Assembly: GCF_028649475.1 (NCBI RefSeq)
Contig: NZ_JAQSIP010000002.1
Span: forward strand, 186,001-250,000
Direction of reading: 5' to 3'
DNA from: Curvibacter cyanobacteriorum
GTDB lineage: Bacteria > Pseudomonadota > Gammaproteobacteria > Burkholderiales > Burkholderiaceae_C
Length of the DNA: 64,000 nt
The notes beneath the pieces are model-generated. The model was not told the DNA's origin. It saw only the letters and a program-made list of their open reading frames with translations, and made no database searches. How positions within the stretch are numbered: the stretch's first letter is position 1; the number at the start of each line of letters is the position of its first letter. A program made the position numbers and the translations under genes. Below, one piece after another: positions 31,040-39,653 of the stretch.

Positions 31040-31822
31040 ATGACGACCACTTTCACTGTGCCCGATCACCAGGCCAAGATTGCCGTGCGCGATCTGAACT
31101 TCTACTACGGCAAGTTCCACGCCCTCAAGGGCATCAACCTGAACATCCCCGAGAAGAAGGTCACCGCCTTCATCGGCCCGTCGGGTTGCGGCAAATCGAC
31201 CCTGCTGCGCACCTTCAACCGCATGTTCGAGCTCTACCCCGAGCAACGTGCCGAAGGCCAGATCGTGCTCGACGGCGAGAACCTGCTGACCTCCAAGCAA
31301 GACGTGGCCCTGATCCGTGCCAAGGTCGGCATGGTGTTCCAGAAGCCCACCCCGTTCCCGATGTCGATCTACGACAACATCGCGTTCGGCGTGAAGCTGT
31401 TCGAGAACCTCAGCGCCGCCGACATGGACGACCGCGTCGAATGGGCCCTGCGCAAGGCGGCCCTGTGGACCGAAGTCAAGGACAAGCTCAACCAGAGCGG
31501 TTCGGGCCTGTCCGGTGGCCAGCAGCAACGCCTGTGCATTGCCCGCGGCATCGCCATCAAACCCGAAGTGTTGTTGCTCGACGAACCCTGCTCGGCGCTG
31601 GACCCGATCTCCACCGCCAAGGTCGAAGAGCTGATCGCTGAACTGAAGGATGACTACACCGTGGTCATCGTGACCCACAACATGCAGCAGGCGGCGCGTT
31701 GCAGCGACTACACCGCCTACATGTACCTGGGCGACCTGGTGGAATTTGGCGAAACCGAACAGATGTTCTTCAAGCCCACCCGCAAAGAAACCGAAGACTA
31801 CATCACCGGCCGTTTCGGTTGA
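31040..31822 (+). CDS. pstB: phosphate ABC transporter ATP-binding protein PstB
   Basis: ATPase of the Pst transporter, 260 aa. Walker [10 protein letters not shown] is at 46-54, the signature [16 protein letters not shown] near 157-172, and Walker [15 protein letters not shown] follows. The N-terminal [17 protein letters not shown] is typical of PstB. It lies 18 nt after pstA and 9 nt before phoU. Besides transport it relays phosphate status to PhoR through PhoU. Confidence 0.97.
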   Translation: MTTTFTVPDHQAKIAVRDLNFYYGKFHALKGINLNIPEKKVTAFIGPSGCGKSTLLRTFNRMFELYPEQRAEGQIVLDGENLLTSKQDVALIRAKVGMVFQKPTPFPMSIYDNIAFGVKLFENLSAADMDDRVEWALRKAALWTEVKDKLNQSGSGLSGGQQQRLCIARGIAIKPEVLLLDEPCSALDPISTAKVEELIAELKDDYTVVIVTHNMQQAARCSDYTAYMYLGDLVEFGETEQMFFKPTRKETEDYITGRFG

Positions 31823-31831
31823 GGAGCCCCC

Positions 31832-32533
31832 ATGCCTGACAAACACCTTTCCACGCAGTTCGATACCGATCTGAACGGCGTCTCCTCGCGCGTGATGGAG
31901 TTGGGCGGCCTGGTGGAGTCCCAGATCCACCAAGCCATCTACTCGCTGTCGCAGTTCAGCCCCGAAGCGGCGGACCAGGTGATCGAGATCGAACTCCGCG
32001 TCAACGCGATGGAGATCGAGATCGACCGCGACCTGGCCTCGATCATCGCGCGTCGCCAACCGACCGCGCGTGACCTGCGCCTGCTGCTGGCCATTTCCAA
32101 GACCACCGCCAACCTTGAGCGCGTGGGCGACGAAGCCAGCAAGATCGCCCGCATGGTGAAGTCCATCATCGAAAGCGGCTCGGCCCGTCAACTGCCCTCG
32201 TCGGACCTGCGCATGGCGGCCGACCTGGCGTCGGGCCTGCTGCGCAAGGCGCTGGACGCCTTTGCCCGCCTGGACACCGCGACCGCCGTGTCGATCCTCA
32301 AGGAGGACGACCTGATCGACCGCGAGTTCGACGGCTTTGTGCGCAAGCTCATCACCTACATGATGGAAGACCCGCGCACGATCTCCGCCAGCCTCGACCT
32401 GCTGTTCCTGGCCAAGGCCATCGAGCGCATTGGTGATCACGCCAAGAACATCGCCGAGTTCATCATCTATGTGGTCAAGGGCACCGACGTGCGCCACGCC
32501 TCGATCGATGATGTGGAGTCGGCCCTCCGGTGA
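31832..32533 (+). CDS. phoU: phosphate signalling regulator PhoU
   Basis: 233 aa, all-helical, two PhoU repeats. Each carries the metal-binding E/DxxxD-type motif, seen around ERVGDEASKIARMVKSI and ERIGDHAKNIAEFIIYV. It connects PstB to PhoR and keeps the Pho regulon off when phosphate is plentiful; loss often causes polyphosphate overload in relatives. It starts 9 nt after pstB and ends 6 nt before phoB. Confidence 0.97.
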   Translation: MPDKHLSTQFDTDLNGVSSRVMELGGLVESQIHQAIYSLSQFSPEAADQVIEIELRVNAMEIEIDRDLASIIARRQPTARDLRLLLAISKTTANLERVGDEASKIARMVKSIIESGSARQLPSSDLRMAADLASGLLRKALDAFARLDTATAVSILKEDDLIDREFDGFVRKLITYMMEDPRTISASLDLLFLAKAIERIGDHAKNIAEFIIYVVKGTDVRHASIDDVESALR

Positions 32534-32539
32534 TTCGAG

Positions 32540-33247
32540 ATGAAGAAACTGCCTCAAATCCTGATTGTTGAAGACGAGCCGGCGATTGCCGAGCTGATCG
32601 CGGTCAACCTGCGCCACAACGGCTTCCAGCCGGTGTGGGCGGAGGACGGCATCTCGGCCCAGCGCGAGTTGGACGCGGTGTTGCCCGATGTCATCCTGCT
32701 CGACTGGATGCTGCCGGGCCAGAGCGGCGTGGCGCTGGCGCGCAAGTGGCGCTCGGATGCCCGCACCAAGGGCGTGCCGATCTTGATGCTGACTGCGCGT
32801 GGGGACGAGTCCGACAAGGTGCAAGGCCTCGACGCCGGTGCCGACGACTACATCACCAAACCGTTTTCGACCCAGGAATTGTTGGCCCGCATCCGTGCCG
32901 TGCTGCGCCGCCGTGCCCCCGAGCAGGTGTCCGACGCGGTCACGATTGGCGAGCTGGTGCTCGACGCGGCCACCTACCGCGTCACCTTCCAGGGCCAGCC
33001 CCTGAAGGTGGGGCCGACCGAGTTCAAGCTCCTGCACTACCTCATGAAGCACTCCGAGCGCGTGCACAGCCGCTCGCAGCTGCTGGACCGCGTCTGGGGT
33101 GACCATGTGTTCATCGAAGAGCGCACGGTGGACGTGCACGTCAAGCGCCTGCGTGAAGCCCTGGGCGGCGCAGGCACCATGGTGGAGACCGTGCGCGGCG
33201 CCGGCTACCGATTGACCGGGCAACCCCAGACGGCCGTTTCTGCCTGA
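32540..33247 (+). CDS. phoB: phosphate regulon response regulator PhoB
   Basis: OmpR-family response regulator, 235 aa. The receiver domain (1-120) has phosphoacceptor Asp55 in VILLDWMLPG and conserved Lys in ITKPFSTQELLARI. The winged-helix DNA-binding domain (about 130-230) includes GPTEFKLLHYLMKH and ERTVDVHVKRLREAL. It binds Pho boxes; matching sites are present in this window before pstS, ppk1 and probably olsB and ppx. It starts 6 nt after phoU. Confidence 0.97.
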   Translation: MKKLPQILIVEDEPAIAELIAVNLRHNGFQPVWAEDGISAQRELDAVLPDVILLDWMLPGQSGVALARKWRSDARTKGVPILMLTARGDESDKVQGLDAGADDYITKPFSTQELLARIRAVLRRRAPEQVSDAVTIGELVLDAATYRVTFQGQPLKVGPTEFKLLHYLMKHSERVHSRSQLLDRVWGDHVFIEERTVDVHVKRLREALGGAGTMVETVRGAGYRLTGQPQTAVSA

Positions 33248-33267
33248 CCGCTGCGGCGGCGCAACCC

Positions 33268-34662
33268 ATGACATTCCGGTTTTTGAGTTTTGTAGGGGCC
33301 CAGCTGCTGGCGGGCGCCCTGGGCTGGGCGCTGGCCGAATGGCTGGGCGCCTCGATGGCCGTGGTGGTGGGCACTTGGGTGTGGTTCCTGCTCGACGTCT
33401 GGCGTGGCCTTCAGGTGCGGCGCTGGTTGCGCAAGGGCGATGCCAATGCCGCCCCCAACATCGGTGGCCTGTGGGGCGAGGTGTCGGACCGGGCGCGTCG
33501 CCTGTTGCGCCAGGAGGCCAAGAAAGCCTTGGACAGCGAGCAGCGCCTGCAGGACTTTCTGGCCGCCATACAGGCCTCGCCCAACGGGGTGGTGCTGCTG
33601 GACCCCGAGGGCCACATCGAGTGGTGCAACCAGACCGCGGCCGAGCACTTTGGCTTTGACCCGCAGCGCGACCTGCTGCAGTCGATCGGCAACCTGCTGC
33701 GCGAACCGGTGTTTGCGGCGTACTACGCTTCGCGCGACTACAGCCACGACATCATCATGTCGGGCCGCGACAGCACCCTGTCGCGCCCGGTGCGCCTGTC
33801 GGTGCACCTGCACGCCTACGGCGAAGGCCGGCGCCTGCTGCTGTCGCGCGACGTCACGGCGCTGGACCAGGCCGATGCCATGCGGCGCGACTTTGTGGCC
33901 AATGTGTCGCACGAGATCCGCACCCCGCTGACCGTGCTGTCCGGCTTCATCGAGACCTTGCAGACCCTCAACCTCGAACCTCAGGAACGCCAGCACTACC
34001 TGAGCCTGATGGCCCAGCAGGGCAGCCGCATGCAGACGGTGGTGAACGACCTGCTGACCTTGTCGCGCCTGGAGGGCAGCCCGGCCCCGGGCCTCAACGA
34101 CTGGCAGCCTGTGGGGGCCCTGTTGCAGCACTGCGAGCAGGAGGCGCTGGCCCTGTCGAATGTGGTGACCGCGCACAGCGGGCGCCGCCATCAGATCCAT
34201 TTCGATGTCAGCCATGCCCTGGGCATGGACCTCGCGGGCTCGCACAGCGAGCTGCAAAGCGCCCTGTCCAACCTGATCAGCAACGCGGTGCGCTACACCC
34301 CCGGGGGCGGCAGCATCCAGGTGGCTTGGCGTGTGCTGCCCGATGGACGCGCCGAGTTTGAAGTGCGCGACACCGGCCCGGGCATCGCGCCCGAGCACAT
34401 TCCCCGCCTGACCGAGCGCTTCTACCGCGTCGACCGCAGCCGCTCGCGCGAAACCGGTGGCACCGGCCTGGGCCTGGCCATCGTCAAGCACGTGGTGCAG
34501 CGCCACGGTGCGCAGCTGCTGATCGAAAGCTCGCTGGGCGTGGGGTCGCGGTTTGCGATCACCTTCCCCGCCAATCGGCTGCGCCGAGCCGCGGGCGCCT
34601 TGCCGGTCACGGCGCCGGTGGCGTCACCGGCCGCCGAAGCGCGAACCAAAGCATTGGCGTGA
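33268..34662 (+). CDS. phoR: phosphate regulon sensor histidine kinase PhoR
   Basis: 464 aa. One or two N-terminal membrane helices (about 5-45) precede a charged linker, a PAS domain (about 95-200) and the HisKA domain with phosphoacceptor His215 in NVSHEIRTPLTVLSG. The HATPase domain (about 315-440) has N-box LSNLISNAVRYTP and G-boxes DTGPGIAPEHIPR and GGTGLGLAIVKHV. It lacks a large periplasmic domain, as expected for PhoR. Its last 56 nt overlap, tail to tail, the MATE gene on the other strand. Confidence 0.96.
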   Translation: MTFRFLSFVGAQLLAGALGWALAEWLGASMAVVVGTWVWFLLDVWRGLQVRRWLRKGDANAAPNIGGLWGEVSDRARRLLRQEAKKALDSEQRLQDFLAAIQASPNGVVLLDPEGHIEWCNQTAAEHFGFDPQRDLLQSIGNLLREPVFAAYYASRDYSHDIIMSGRDSTLSRPVRLSVHLHAYGEGRRLLLSRDVTALDQADAMRRDFVANVSHEIRTPLTVLSGFIETLQTLNLEPQERQHYLSLMAQQGSRMQTVVNDLLTLSRLEGSPAPGLNDWQPVGALLQHCEQEALALSNVVTAHSGRRHQIHFDVSHALGMDLAGSHSELQSALSNLISNAVRYTPGGGSIQVAWRVLPDGRAEFEVRDTGPGIAPEHIPRLTERFYRVDRSRSRETGGTGLGLAIVKHVVQRHGAQLLIESSLGVGSRFAITFPANRLRRAAGALPVTAPVASPAAEARTKALA

Positions 34663-35965
34663 GCAGCAGCGCGGCCAGCCAGAGGGCCAGTGTGCTGGCG
34701 GCCCAAAAGGCCGTGGCACTGGCCCAGGCCGGCTGGTCCGCCAGGCCCTGGTAGGCCAGCAGGTAGCCGCCCCCCAGGCCCGCGCCCCACAGCAGCACGC
34801 TGTAAACCAGCAGGGGGCTCAGCGTGACGCGGTAGCAGCGCAGCACGAACACGCACAGGGTCTGCCAGGCGTCAGCCAGGTGGAAAAAAGCCACCCACAA
34901 CAGCAGCGGCGCGGCTTGGCGCGCCACCTCCGGTGATTCGGCGTAGGCGCGGGGCAGTTGTTCATGGCCCAGCCACAGGGCGGTTGACGCCACCACACCC
35001 AGGCCCAGGGCCAGCATCAGCCCGGTCAGGACCGAGCGTTTGGCGCGCTCCGGCTCACCGGCGCCCAGCCAGTAGCTGGTGCGCGCACTGGTGGCAATGG
35101 CCAGCGACAGCGGCACCATGTAGAGCACGGCCGTCACATTGGCGGCGATCTGGTGGCTGGCCGCCGCGGTGGTGCCCAGGCGCGAGATGAACAGCGCCAT
35201 CAGCGTGAAGGACGTCACCTCCACCATCACCGACAGCCCCGCCGGCAGGCCCAGGCGCAGGAATTGCCCGAGTTGCGCTGGGTCTGGTCGCTCCAGCGGG
35301 CGCCACAGTTGCAGCGCCTGGTAAGCGGTCTGGCGGCGCAACATCAGCCATGCCAGGCCCAGCAGGCTGTAGTTGACGACCAGGGTGGCCAGCGCGCAGC
35401 CTGCCGCCCCCTGAGCAGGCCAGCCGGCGCCGCCCCAGGTCAGCAGCATCGACAGGGGCACCTTGATGGCCAGCCCGCCGAGTTGCAGCCAGGTCACCAG
35501 ACGCGGCTGGTGCAGCGCCTGGCTCAGCGTGCTGTAGAGGCGAAACAGCAGTGCAGGGGGCAAGGCCCAGGCCAGCAGGCCCAGATAGCGCGTGACGTCC
35601 GGGCGCAACTCGGCGGGCACCTGGGTCCAGGCCAGCGCCGGCTCGGGCCACAGCAGCAGGCCCATGCCCAGCAGCGCCGCCACGGCGCTCAGGTACAGCG
35701 ACTGCCGCACCGAGGCCCCCAGCGCCTGCGGCCGACCCGCGCCCAGCAGTTCGGCCCAGATCGGCAGCAAGGCCTGCAACACGCCCATCAGACCGATGTA
35801 GACACTGATGTAGAAGGCCGAGCCCACGGCCAGTGCGGCCAGGGCTTCGGGTGAATGGCGGCCCGCGACCAGGGTGTCGGTGACGCCATAGGCCATCACC
35901 GCCAACTGCCCGGCCAACACGGTGCCCGCGTGGCGTGCAATCGAGCGCAGTTCGCTCAAGTTCAA
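34607..35965 (-). CDS. MATE-family multidrug/metabolite efflux protein
   Basis: 452 aa with 12 predicted transmembrane segments. It begins MNLSELRSIARHAGTVLAGQ, and the MATE repeat features VTDTLVAGRHSPEALAALAV and FISRLGTTAAASHQIAANV are visible in the two halves. Likely a Na+- or H+-driven exporter of cationic compounds (NorM-like); substrate unknown. The start overlaps the stop of the upstream glycosyltransferase gene by 4 nt, so translation is coupled. The 3' end overlaps phoR. Confidence 0.9.
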   Translation of the reverse strand: MNLSELRSIARHAGTVLAGQLAVMAYGVTDTLVAGRHSPEALAALAVGSAFYISVYIGLMGVLQALLPIWAELLGAGRPQALGASVRQSLYLSAVAALLGMGLLLWPEPALAWTQVPAELRPDVTRYLGLLAWALPPALLFRLYSTLSQALHQPRLVTWLQLGGLAIKVPLSMLLTWGGAGWPAQGAAGCALATLVVNYSLLGLAWLMLRRQTAYQALQLWRPLERPDPAQLGQFLRLGLPAGLSVMVEVTSFTLMALFISRLGTTAAASHQIAANVTAVLYMVPLSLAIATSARTSYWLGAGEPERAKRSVLTGLMLALGLGVVASTALWLGHEQLPRAYAESPEVARQAAPLLLWVAFFHLADAWQTLCVFVLRCYRVTLSPLLVYSVLLWGAGLGGGYLLAYQGLADQPAWASATAFWAASTLALWLAALLLTPMLWFALRRPVTPPAP

Positions 35966-37666
35966 TCTCCGATGCGGCGGTACAGCAAGACCACTTCGCG
36001 CCGCTCGACAGGGCGCCAGACGCTGCTTTCAAACTGCCATTGCAAGGCGCTGGGCTGCGCCTGCCCTGGCTCGGCCGGCTCACGACCGACCAGCAGCCAA
36101 TCGCAACGCGGCGTGGCCCCCAGTGCCTGCAGGCGCAGTTCACCGTGGTACTGGAAGGCCGCGGCCTGCGCCTGGGTCAGGCCAATGGCCTCGGCACATT
36201 GCGCGGTGCCCATCAGGGCGCGCGCCGACTGCACCATGGTGGCGTAGCTCTGGGCGTAGTCCAGCAGCGGCAGCCACAGCGTCATGAGCAGGATCCAGCC
36301 GAGTGCCGCGCCGCCCGCGGGCAGCACCAGGCTCTTCCAGATGGCCGCGCGGTGGCGACCGGCGCGCCATTTCACCAGCGCAATCCAGGCCGCGGTCGCG
36401 GCCAGTGCGCACAGCAGCGGAAAGAGTGAGAAATCAGGCTGAAACCCCGGCGCCAGGCGCGCCACATTGGCGGCCGGCTGGGCCGGGAAGCCGGTCTGCA
36501 TGGCCAGCCAGATGACCCAGATGATGATCGCCGCACCGGTGAAAAACAGCAGCGTGAACCAGTCGATCAGTGCGCCCATGCTGCGGCTCAGCGTGGGCAG
36601 AGCAAAGGCTGCCAGCGTGGCCAGCGCGGGCATGCCCAGCAGCAGGGCCCGGTCGGCAGGCAGGGTGGTGAAGGTGGCGACCACCGACACCGAGACGAAC
36701 CACAGCGGCAGGCTCAGGTGCAGCGGCCAGCGGCGGCTGCGCAGGTGGTGGCGCCAGCGCCAGACCGACCAGAGGGCCAGCGGCCAGGCCGGCCAGGCAA
36801 ACCACACCAGCAGGCGCAACAGGCTGCGCGCCTCGGCCAGGTCGGGCCACACCAGGCGCCAGCGGTTCAGTCCCAGGGCCAGCACCAGGGCCACCACCGC
36901 CAGCGTCACCACGCCCGCCACGGCCGCCACCTGGCTGGGGCTGTGGCGCCGACCGGGTTCGTTGTCGGCCGGGTCGGTCTGGGCCCAGCACAGGGCCGTG
37001 GCCCCAAAACCAAAAATCAGGGCCAGCGAGGGGCCGCCGCTCAAGGCCAGGCCACCCAGGCCGGCACTCAGCGCCACGATCGGGGCCGTGCGCCGGTACG
37101 GGCTGGCCGCCACCGCGTAGAACGCCAGGCTGGTGCAGCACAGCTGGGCCAGGTACGAGGTGGTTTCGTGCGACAGACGCGCCAGCCCCAGGCAGGCCAT
37201 CAAGGCCAGCAGGCCGCCGTCGGCCAGCGCGCGCGCGTAGTCGTTGGGGCGCGCCTCGCCGCCAAAGGCAAAGGCCACCGGCTGTGCGCGCGGGCTGCGC
37301 GCCAGGTAGTACACGCCGTACCAGGTGGCCACCAGGGTCAGCACCAGCATGCCGATGAAGGGCAGGCGCGTCACCACCTCGGGCGACCAGCCAGCGGGCG
37401 CCAGCATCACGGCCCAGGCCCCGAGCCAATAGGCGAGCAGGCCGTCGGTTTCGGGCGGCAGTCCCGCCAGCAGCGGGTTCAGCCAGGGGGTGTGGCCACC
37501 GGCCAGCTCCAGCATGTAGCCCAGCGCGGCGATGTCGCCGTTCTTCCAGGGGCCACGGCCCCAGAAGCCCGCCATCACATAGGCTGCGCACAGGCCCAGC
37601 AGGGCCCACCGGGGCAGGCGGCGCACGGCGCTCTGGGCAACGATGGCGGGGGAGGTGGAGTTCAAC
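35962..37666 (-). CDS. GT39/ArnT-like membrane glycosyltransferase
   Basis: About 567 aa, polytopic with 11 or more membrane helices. An early loop, FWGRGPWKNGDIAALGYML, and PLLAGLPPETDGLLAYWLGA resemble the catalytic first periplasmic loop of PMT/ArnT-type enzymes, which transfer sugars from polyprenyl phosphate donors. The start is uncertain: TTG 37666 is used, because the frame open further upstream (to 37845) runs through the rpmE2 terminator and rpmE2 itself. GTG 37626 is another candidate. The C-terminal soluble part ends RPVERREVVLLYRRIGD. Coupled to the MATE gene. Acceptor and donor unknown. Confidence 0.75.
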
Positions 37667-37716
37667 TTGGGCGCAGAGGTTGGTGGGAACGAAACGCGGG
37701 CAGGGCCCAGAAATGC

Positions 37717-37749
37717 AAAAAGGCAGCACGTTGACCGGGCTGCCTTTTT
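37717..37749 (-). terminator. Rho-independent terminator of rpmE2
   Basis: AAAAAGGCAGC and GCTGCCTTTTT form a perfect 11-bp stem (37717-37727 with 37739-37749) over an 11-nt loop. On the minus strand it ends in a T-run, 38 nt downstream of rpmE2. Its symmetry would also allow termination on the plus strand. Confidence 0.92.
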
Positions 37750-37786
37750 AGCAGAAGTCGAACCGGCGTCACGCGCCGGCTTTGAC

Positions 37787-38053
37787 TTACTTGCTGGGGG
37801 TGGCCAGCTTGCCGAAGCGGTTGCGGAAGCGCTCGACGCGACCACCCATGTTGTCCACCGACTTTTGGGTGCCGGTGTAGAAGGGGTGGGATTCGCTGGA
37901 GGTGTCCAGCTTGAACAGCGGCAGTTCGCGGCCGTCGTCGGTGGTGCCGGTTTCCTTGGTGCTCACGCAGGAACGGGTCACAAACTTGAAACCGTTCGAC
38001 AGGTCCAGGAACAGGACTTCGCGGTAGTTCGGGTGGATGCCTTCTTTGGCCAT
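37787..38053 (-). CDS. rpmE2: 50S ribosomal protein L31 type B
   Basis: 88 aa. The sequence [18 protein letters not shown] and the end [21 protein letters not shown] are typical of L31 type B (YkgM-like). It has a single Cys and lacks the CxxC pairs of zinc-binding L31, so it belongs to the zinc-independent class. ATG 38053 is the family start. It is a single-gene unit with its own promoter and terminator. In some bacteria such paralogues are induced by zinc starvation, but no Zur-like box was recognised here. Confidence 0.95.
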   Translation of the reverse strand: MAKEGIHPNYREVLFLDLSNGFKFVTRSCVSTKETGTTDDGRELPLFKLDTSSESHPFYTGTQKSVDNMGGRVERFRNRFGKLATPSK

Positions 38054-38126
38054 GGTCTTTACCTTGTAAATACTTGCGAGAGCCACTGCACACCCACTGC
38101 GCAGCACTTTTCGCCAAAAGCTCTCC

Positions 38127-38155
38127 ATTATCACCTTTTTTGACGCAGGCTTCAA
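38127..38155 (-). promoter_or_regulatory. sigma-70 promoter of rpmE2
   Basis: On the minus strand TTGAAG (plus 38150-38155), a 17-nt spacer and GATAAT (plus 38127-38132). Transcription would start near 38120, giving a leader of about 67 nt. Confidence 0.75.
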
Positions 38156-38181
38156 GCAGGGGCCCATTGACGGGCGGCGAC

Positions 38182-39513
38182 TCAGGTCGGGGGCGACCAG
38201 GGCAGCACGCCGCACCAGTCCACCATGAACCTCGCCAGGGTCTGGCTGACGCGCTTCATGCTGCTCAGCGAGACGGACTCGTCAATGCCGTGGATGTGCC
38301 TGGCCATGGGGCCGTAGTTGGTCACCGGCAGGTCGGTGCCCAGGCTGAAATGGCGCCCGTCGGTGGTGGCGGTGCAGGCCAGTCGGGTCGGCGCCTGCCC
38401 GTTGACCTGGGTGTGGGCCTGGGCCAGGGTTTGCATGGCGGGGTGTGCCAGGTCGTAGACACAGCCGGGCGAGCGGTGGCCGCGCGCACTGATCTCGATC
38501 TGCAGCGCCGGGTTCAGCGCCTGCGCCTTGGCGCGCAGGCGCTCGCTGATCTCGGCCAGCGCGGCGTCCGCGTCGATGCCGGGAAAGTAGCTGCAGCGCA
38601 GGCCCAGGGTGCAGGTGCACGGCACGGACGAGTTCCACTCACCGCCCTCGATGGTGCCGAGGTTGAAGTTCAGCGGGTGCGCCACGTCGGCAAAGGCCGG
38701 GTGGCGGCGCTCGGGGGCGTTCCACTCGGCCTCCATGACCTTCAACTCGGCCACCAGGGCCATGCCGGCCTCGATCGGGTTGAGCCCGCTGCCCATGTAG
38801 GCCACATGGGCCGGGCGTCCGGTCAGGGTGACGAATAACCAGCTGACCCCCACCTGGGCCGCCATCAGGGTTTCGCCAAAGGGCTCGGGGATGATCACCG
38901 CGTCAAAGTCGGTCAGGCGGGCCTTGGCCAGGGTGTGCTTCAAGGCGTGCACCGTGGACAGGGTGCCGTTGCCGGTGTTCTCTTCGTCCAGCACGGCGTT
39001 GAAGCCCACCACCCCCGCGGGCTGCAGGCCCAGCGAGCGCAGCGCCTGCAGCGCGATCAGGGTGCAGATCAGGCCACCTTTCATGTCGCCCGCACCGCGG
39101 CCGTACAGCCAGTCCCCTTCGACCCGGGGCTGAAACGGCGGGCTGTGCCACAGGCGGTCGGGCCCGGTGGGCACCACATCGAGGTGGCCATTGAAGAGCA
39201 CCGATCGCCCGCGCGGCGTGCCCGCCGGCGGCAGGTGGCGGGCCAGCAGGTTGTAGCGGCCGTTGTCGGGGTCACAGGGACAGGAGAACAGCGGCGAGTC
39301 CTGGATCAAGCGGCTGTCCAGCAGGATGCGTTCGCAGTCCAGGCCCAGGGCTTGCATCTGGGCCTCCAGCACCGCGGCGGCGGGCTGTTCGGCGCCCGAC
39401 GGGCTGGGCGCCGCGACCAAGTCGCTGAGCTGGCGGACCATGGTGTCGTGCAAGGCCTCGACGGCTTGCGCCAAGGCGTCGGTGCTGGGGGGTGGAAGAG
39501 AGGGCGAGGTCAT
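38182..39513 (-). CDS. M20-family amidohydrolase/deacylase (ArgE/DapE-like)
   Basis: 443 aa, zinc-dependent M20 fold. Metal and catalytic motifs are [12 protein letters not shown] (H and catalytic D), [11 protein letters not shown] (bridging D), [11 protein letters not shown] (catalytic E and metal E) and a late [11 protein letters not shown] His. The dimerisation domain (about 205-325) is present. Family members deacylate N-acetylornithine, N-succinyl-diaminopimelate or other N-acyl amino acids. Next to two acetylpolyamine amidohydrolases and an amidase, a role in N-acyl amine or amino acid breakdown is likely; the substrate is not determined. Divergent from the amidase gene. Confidence 0.85.
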   Translation of the reverse strand: MTSPSLPPPSTDALAQAVEALHDTMVRQLSDLVAAPSPSGAEQPAAAVLEAQMQALGLDCERILLDSRLIQDSPLFSCPCDPDNGRYNLLARHLPPAGTPRGRSVLFNGHLDVVPTGPDRLWHSPPFQPRVEGDWLYGRGAGDMKGGLICTLIALQALRSLGLQPAGVVGFNAVLDEENTGNGTLSTVHALKHTLAKARLTDFDAVIIPEPFGETLMAAQVGVSWLFVTLTGRPAHVAYMGSGLNPIEAGMALVAELKVMEAEWNAPERRHPAFADVAHPLNFNLGTIEGGEWNSSVPCTCTLGLRCSYFPGIDADAALAEISERLRAKAQALNPALQIEISARGHRSPGCVYDLAHPAMQTLAQAHTQVNGQAPTRLACTATTDGRHFSLGTDLPVTNYGPMARHIHGIDESVSLSSMKRVSQTLARFMVDWCGVLPWSPPT

Positions 39514-39525
39514 GGCAAGCTCCAG

Positions 39526-39541
39526 GCACGGTCAGCCGTGC
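39526..39541. repeat. 6-bp inverted repeat between the divergent deacylase and amidase genes
   Basis: GCACGG and CCGTGC are separated by TCAG, 13 nt upstream of the M20 gene start. It could be a regulator site for either divergent gene. No clear -10 or -35 accompanies it. Confidence 0.3.
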
Positions 39542-39653
39542 GAACACAACACAATGAACCCTGGCCCCGGCGGGGCGTGGGGCACAGCAAGGCGGGTGCA
39601 GCAGCGCTGCCCCGGTGGGGGGGGACCCCCTTGAACACGAAAAGGCGTTTTCT

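Noticed and set aside
30044-33274. A 1076-codon open frame antisense to pstA-pstB-phoU-phoB
   Set aside because: It spans four certain genes and their gaps on the other strand; composition is that of a GC shadow.
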